From Desulfosarcina alkanivorans (lineage in GTDB: Bacteria > Desulfobacterota > Desulfobacteria > Desulfobacterales > Desulfosarcinaceae): a stretch of DNA of 64,000 nucleotides. Numbering within the stretch: position 1 is the first letter of the stretch; the number at the start of each line of letters is the position of its first letter. A model generated the notes under the pieces. That model was not told the DNA's origin, searched no databases, and saw nothing but the letters and a program-made list of their open reading frames with translations. Where the stretch lies: positions 3,534,001-3,598,000 of the forward strand of contig NZ_AP021874.1 of NCBI RefSeq assembly GCF_009688945.1, read 5' to 3'. Made by a program: the position numbers and the translations under genes. Positions 59,993 through 64,000 of this stretch are shown piece by piece.

Positions 59993-61459
59993 ATGCCAAG
60001 ATCCCCGGTGTTGATCGTGCTGGCCTGCGCCCTGCTGTGGCCCGTATCGTTCGTCGGTTGTACCTCCCAGAACACCTACCGCTACGACACGATCAAGACG
60101 GAATATGCCGACCTGGCCTGCAACCTGGGCGAAAGCCGGGCGGCGGATGCGCCTGCGGCCACGTGCGCGGTCAACAGCAGCCTGACCCTGCAGGACGTGC
60201 TCGACATCGCCCGGGACAACAACCCGGACCTGCTCATGGCCGTGGCGCGCATCGAACGGGCCCGGGCCCTGCTGGAGAAATCGGCGGCACCTTTTTATCC
60301 CCAGGTGAACGTCTACACCGAGTACATCCAGGGCGACGCCCCCTCGGCCTACCTGTTTCGGACCATCGACCAGCGCAAACTTCCCCCCGGGACCGACTTC
60401 AACGATCCGGGATGGTTCGAGAACTATGAAAGCGGCGTCAGCGCCGGCATCAACCTGTTCAACGGCGGCCGGGACAGGCTTAACCGGGAAATGGCCAGAA
60501 CCGGGCTGACCATTTCTCAACTGGACCGCGACGCCATCGAAAACCAGGTCATGGCCACGGCCATCGGCGCCTATTACGATGTCCTCGCCGCCGCAAACTT
60601 CACCTCGGTGGCCAAGGCCTCCGCGGAAACCACCCGATCCCAGCTGCGCATCATGGACATCCGGTTCCAGTCGGGCGGCGCCCTCAAAACCGATCTGCTC
60701 TCCCTTCAGGTGAGGGTAGCCGAGACCGAAGAAATTCTCGTCCAGAGCCGCAACCGGCAGCGCCTGGCCAAGGCGGCGCTGGCCGAAATTCTCGGGGTAG
60801 AGCCCGAGGTGCCTTTCGGCCTGGCCGAAGCCGCGCCCAGCGCCATCGAAGTGCCCGGGGACCCCTTTTCAGCCCTGGACTACGCCCTGGTTCACCGGCC
60901 CGAACTGGCCGGCGTCCGTGAAAAACTGCGCCGGTCAAAAATGGCCGTGGATGCGGCCCGGGCCGGCTACCTGCCCCAGGTGGATTTCACGACCCGCTAC
61001 TATGCCGACGATCCCGAGATGAAATACAGCAGCGACCGGGACAACTGGACCGCCGGCCTCTACCTGAACTGGAAGCTCTTCGACGGGTTCGCCACCCGCA
61101 GCGACCGGGCCGAGGCGCTTTCCCAGCTGCAGGAGACCATGGCAGCCGACCGCAAGACCCTGCTGGCCGTCAAGTTCGATGTCAAGAAGGCCTACCTCAA
61201 CCTGGACGAATCACAGCAGCGGCTGAAAGTGGCCACCTCCAGTGTCCAAACGGCCCGGGAGACATACCAGCTGGTCAAACGCCAGTACGAGGGCGGGTCG
61301 GCAAACATCACCCGCTACCTGGAATCCGAACTGGCCTACAACCGGGCCAGAATGCGTGAAACCACCGCCTATTTCGACCGGGAAAAAGCCCGCGCCCAGA
61401 TCGCCCGGGCCATCGGCTACTGGACCGGTAATCGTCACCAAGGAGGAACCACCCGATGA
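59993..61459 (+). CDS. TolC-like outer-membrane efflux lipoprotein
   Basis: 488 aa from ATG 59993 (GAGGAA upstream). A signal ending in VSFVGCTS suggests lipidation. Two OEP repeats (about 65-250 and 290-480): LTLQDVLDIARDNNPDLLMA, VSAGINLFNGGRDRLNREMA, GLYLNWKLFDGFATRSDRAE. Outer-membrane channel of the RND system; ends ATGA with the adaptor gene. Confidence 0.9.
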   Translation: MPRSPVLIVLACALLWPVSFVGCTSQNTYRYDTIKTEYADLACNLGESRAADAPAATCAVNSSLTLQDVLDIARDNNPDLLMAVARIERARALLEKSAAPFYPQVNVYTEYIQGDAPSAYLFRTIDQRKLPPGTDFNDPGWFENYESGVSAGINLFNGGRDRLNREMARTGLTISQLDRDAIENQVMATAIGAYYDVLAAANFTSVAKASAETTRSQLRIMDIRFQSGGALKTDLLSLQVRVAETEEILVQSRNRQRLAKAALAEILGVEPEVPFGLAEAAPSAIEVPGDPFSALDYALVHRPELAGVREKLRRSKMAVDAARAGYLPQVDFTTRYYADDPEMKYSSDRDNWTAGLYLNWKLFDGFATRSDRAEALSQLQETMAADRKTLLAVKFDVKKAYLNLDESQQRLKVATSSVQTARETYQLVKRQYEGGSANITRYLESELAYNRARMRETTAYFDREKARAQIARAIGYWTGNRHQGGTTR

Positions 61460-62601
61460 AAAAGAATCCCCGGTTCACCGGCTGGCCGACCGGCCTGTGC
61501 ATCGCCGCCGCAATGGTGCTGCTCGGCGGGTGCGACAAGATCGAACCCGGTGTATTTACCGCCGTGGAAAAAGCGCCCTTCTCCCCCGGTCGAACGGCCG
61601 CCGCCGAGGTGCGCGAGACCGACCAGGTCTACGAAGCGGTGGGCACGGTGCGCCCCAGAACCGAAACCCGCATCGAGGCCCGGGTCACCGGCCAGGTGCT
61701 GGATGTACGGGTCAGCCCCGGGGACCCGGTCACCAAGGGCCAGCTGCTGGTTTCCCTGGACAGCCGCCAGATGACCTCGCGCCTGAATCAGGCCAGACAG
61801 GCATTGAAAACCGCCGAAGCGGGCCGTGAGCAAGCCAGGCACCTGCTGGAGGGGGCCCGGGCGGGCTTCAAACAGGCCAGGGCCAACTACGACCGGGTCA
61901 GGCGCTACTTTGACTCCCAGGCCGCCACGGCCCAGGACCTGGAGCAGGCCGAATCCACCTTCCGGCAGGCCGAGGCGGGCGTCAAACGGGCCGAAGAGGG
62001 ACTGGCCGCCGCCAAAGCCGGCATCCTGCAGGCCCGGGCGGTGGTGGACGAAAGCACCATTTCCATCGAGTACACCCGCATCCTGGCCCCCGAGGACGGG
62101 GTCGTTCTCAAACGCTTTGTGGAGCCCGGCGACCTGGCCCTGCCCGGCAAGCCCCTGTTGGCCCTGCGCACCTCCGGGGCCATGCGGCTGGAGGCCTATG
62201 TCCGCGAGGGGCTGATCACCCGGGTGGAACCGGGCGCGTCCCTGGACGTCGACATCGAGACGCTGGACCGGCTGGTCGCGGCCACCGTCGAGGAAATTGT
62301 CCCCTATGCGGACCCCAACTCCCGGACGTTTCTGGTGAAGGCCTCCATGCCCCCGGTCGAAGGCCTCTACCCGGGCATGTTCGGCAAGCTGCGCATTCCC
62401 GTGGGCCGGCAACGGATCGTCACCATGCCGTGGGCCGCCGTCCGGCGCGTGGGCCAGCTGGAACTGGTTCACGTGAAAGCCGGCGACGGCTGGCAGACCC
62501 GCCACGTGAAAACCGGCGTCCGTCTGGGGGATGCGGTGGAGGTCCTTTCCGGGCTGGACGGCAGCGAAACCCTGGGATGGGAGGTGTCGGACAATGGCTG
62601 A
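61456..62601 (+). CDS. RND periplasmic adaptor (HlyD type)
   Basis: 381 aa lipoprotein (VLLGGCDK). Biotinyl-lipoyl hairpin: TETRIEARVTGQVLDVRVSP, a long coiled coil (LNQARQALKTAEAGREQARH), IEYTRILAPEDGVVLKR and beta-barrel. Overlaps the genes on both sides (4 and 8 bp), so translationally coupled. Confidence 0.92.
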   Translation: MKKNPRFTGWPTGLCIAAAMVLLGGCDKIEPGVFTAVEKAPFSPGRTAAAEVRETDQVYEAVGTVRPRTETRIEARVTGQVLDVRVSPGDPVTKGQLLVSLDSRQMTSRLNQARQALKTAEAGREQARHLLEGARAGFKQARANYDRVRRYFDSQAATAQDLEQAESTFRQAEAGVKRAEEGLAAAKAGILQARAVVDESTISIEYTRILAPEDGVVLKRFVEPGDLALPGKPLLALRTSGAMRLEAYVREGLITRVEPGASLDVDIETLDRLVAATVEEIVPYADPNSRTFLVKASMPPVEGLYPGMFGKLRIPVGRQRIVTMPWAAVRRVGQLELVHVKAGDGWQTRHVKTGVRLGDAVEVLSGLDGSETLGWEVSDNG

Positions 62602-64000
62602 TCTCCCGTCGGCACCCAAGGGCGTCATCGCCGGGGTGGTTCACCGGTTTCTCACCTCGCAGCTGTCCATCATCATGATCATCCTCTCCCTGTGCCTGGG
62701 TGTGGCCGCGATCCTGGTCACGCCGCGGGAAGAGGACCCCCAGATCGTGGTGCCCCTGGCCGACATCTATGTCAGCACGCCGGGGGCCAGTGCCGAGGAA
62801 GTCGAGAAGCTGGTGGCCACGCCCCTCGAACGCCTGCTCTGGCAGATCGACGGCGTGGAGTACGTCTACTCCATGTCCAGCCGGGACATGGCCGTGGTCA
62901 CCGTCCGGTTTTACGTCGGCGAAGAGCGTGAGAATTCCATTTTAAAGGTCCACAACCGGATCGCCATGTACCAGGACGAGGCCCCCCCCATCGTCCGCGG
63001 ATGGGTGGTCAAACCCGTCGAGATCGACGATGTCCCCATCGTCAACCTGACCCTTTTCTCCGACCGCTACGACGACCATGAACTTCGCCGCATTGGAGAA
63101 GAGGTCCTGGCGCGGCTCTCGGCGGTCAAGGATATCTCGCGCACGCAGATCGTCGGCGGCAGAAGTCGGGAAGTCCGCGTGGAACTGCTGCCCGAACGCA
63201 TGGTCGGCCTGGGCGTCTCCCTGCCCGAGGTCCGCCGGGCGCTGATGGGCGCCGATGCGTCCGTGACGGCGGGCACCTTTTCTCGGGCCAACCGCAGCAC
63301 CACCGTCACCGCCAACGCCTTTCTGGCATCGGCCGGCGAGGTGGGCGCCCTGGTGGTGGGCGTTCACGAAGGGCGTCCGGTCTACCTGAGGGACGTGGCC
63401 GCGATCGTTGACGGCCCACAGGAGGCGGCGGTCTATTCCCGCATCGGCTACGCCCACCATTACCGCAGCCAAAACGGCCTGGAAGAGACGCCCCGGTCCT
63501 ATCCGGCCGTCACCCTGGCCCTGGCCAAGAAGAAGGGAACCAACGCGGTCACCGTCGCCGCCAACATCCTCGACGAACTGGAAATCCTGAAAAAGGAGAT
63601 CATCCCGGACGGCGTCTGGGTGGAGACCACCCGCAACACCGGGGATACGGCCCAGCAGAAGGTCAATGAACTGCTCGCCTCCCTGGCGTTTGCCATCGTC
63701 ACCGTGGTGGTGCTGCTGGCCTTTTCGCTGGGGTGGCGCGAGGCCCTGGTGGTGGCCCTGGCGGTGCCGATCAGTTTCTCCCTGGCCCTTTTCGTCAATT
63801 ATCTGTTCGGCTACACCATCAACCGGGTCACCCTGTTTGCCCTGATCCTCTCGCTGGGCCTGGTGGTGGACGATCCCATCACCAACGTGGACAACATCCA
63901 GCGCCACATGTTCAGCGGCATCCGCGGTCCCATCGACAGCGTGCTCTTCGCCGTCAACGAGGTGCTGCCGCCGGTGATCATGTCCACCATCGCCATCATC
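62594..64000 (+). CDS. RND efflux pump, 5' part
   Basis: The ATG at 62594 overlaps the adaptor gene by 8 bp; 469 codons are in the window and the frame is open at the edge. First membrane helix IIMIILSLCLGVAAILVTP, porter region EEDPQIVVPLADIYVSTPGA, then helices LLASLAFAIVTVVVLLAF and LFALILSLGLVVDDPIT with the paired Asp of the proton relay. Substrate not predictable. Confidence 0.92.
   Translation, partial: MADLPSAPKGVIAGVVHRFLTSQLSIIMIILSLCLGVAAILVTPREEDPQIVVPLADIYVSTPGASAEEVEKLVATPLERLLWQIDGVEYVYSMSSRDMAVVTVRFYVGEERENSILKVHNRIAMYQDEAPPIVRGWVVKPVEIDDVPIVNLTLFSDRYDDHELRRIGEEVLARLSAVKDISRTQIVGGRSREVRVELLPERMVGLGVSLPEVRRALMGADASVTAGTFSRANRSTTVTANAFLASAGEVGALVVGVHEGRPVYLRDVAAIVDGPQEAAVYSRIGYAHHYRSQNGLEETPRSYPAVTLALAKKKGTNAVTVAANILDELEILKKEIIPDGVWVETTRNTGDTAQQKVNELLASLAFAIVTVVVLLAFSLGWREALVVALAVPISFSLALFVNYLFGYTINRVTLFALILSLGLVVDDPITNVDNIQRHMFSGIRGPIDSVLFAVNEVLPPVIMSTIAII

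Noticed and set aside
1..64000. tRNA, rRNA or CRISPR array
   Set aside because: No T-loop/anticodon patterns, rRNA stretches or regularly spaced repeats were found by reading.

Overview
The window is about 64 kb of GC-rich bacterial DNA and reads like an anaerobic Desulfobacterota chromosome, most likely a Desulfosarcina-type sulfate reducer. That placement is inferred from gene content: desulfoferrodoxin, rubrerythrin, several rubredoxins, a rubredoxin:oxygen oxidoreductase, a small multihaem cytochrome, a DVU0298-family protein, and a predicted selenocysteine gene. No rRNA, tRNA or CRISPR array was seen.

Layout. 1-2805 (minus, cut by the left edge) is the KS-AT part of an iterative type I polyketide synthase that looks enediyne-like. 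3127-7533 holds an unrecognised 540-aa protein, a single-domain response regulator, mobB and a secreted Fn3-type protein. 7806-17401 is a signalling block: a QseE/QseG/QseF-like kinase, lipoprotein and sigma-54 regulator; a tiny predicted selenoprotein; an ECF sigma/anti-sigma pair; an HDOD-kinase; and a REC-kinase-REC-PilZ hybrid. 17415-22168 (minus) is a three-gene AmmeMemoRadiSam operon whose parts all seem to be exported or membrane-bound. 22261-28864 holds an alcohol dehydrogenase, small Arg-rich and motility-type proteins, a PIN protein, a PRPP synthetase, a twin-domain SagB-type nitroreductase and an epimerase.

28890-43431 is a dense oxygen and peroxide defence island: thioredoxin, Tpx, peroxiredoxin, ferritin-like protein, rubrerythrin, desulfoferrodoxin, rubredoxins, flavodoxin, cytochrome bd, FprA and ferredoxin. 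Together these could carry electrons through rubredoxins and flavodoxin to O2, superoxide and H2O2. A stand-alone YcaO protein and a nitrilase remnant follow.

45271-58753 is accessory in character. It has an AspRS-GatC fusion with GatB and a GatA homologue that lacks the whole catalytic triad, a PIN-like protein, two copies of a 114-nt structured repeat flanking a metallo-beta-lactamase gene, a RloC-like zinc-hook ATPase (candidate anti-phage tRNase), an IS110-family transposase with strong hairpins on both sides (candidate bridge RNA), a 26-aa hydrophobic peptide and a DUF4238 protein. 58754-59992 has no gene but a striking run of consecutive perfect palindromes. 59993-64000 is an RND efflux operon (outer-membrane factor, adaptor, pump) cut by the right edge.

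The strongest leads are the SECIS-bearing small ORF at 11628-11792, the GatA pseudoenzyme beside the AspRS-GatC fusion, the extracytoplasmic AmmeMemoRadiSam operon, the RloC-like ATPase, the IS110 flanking RNAs and the palindrome cluster.
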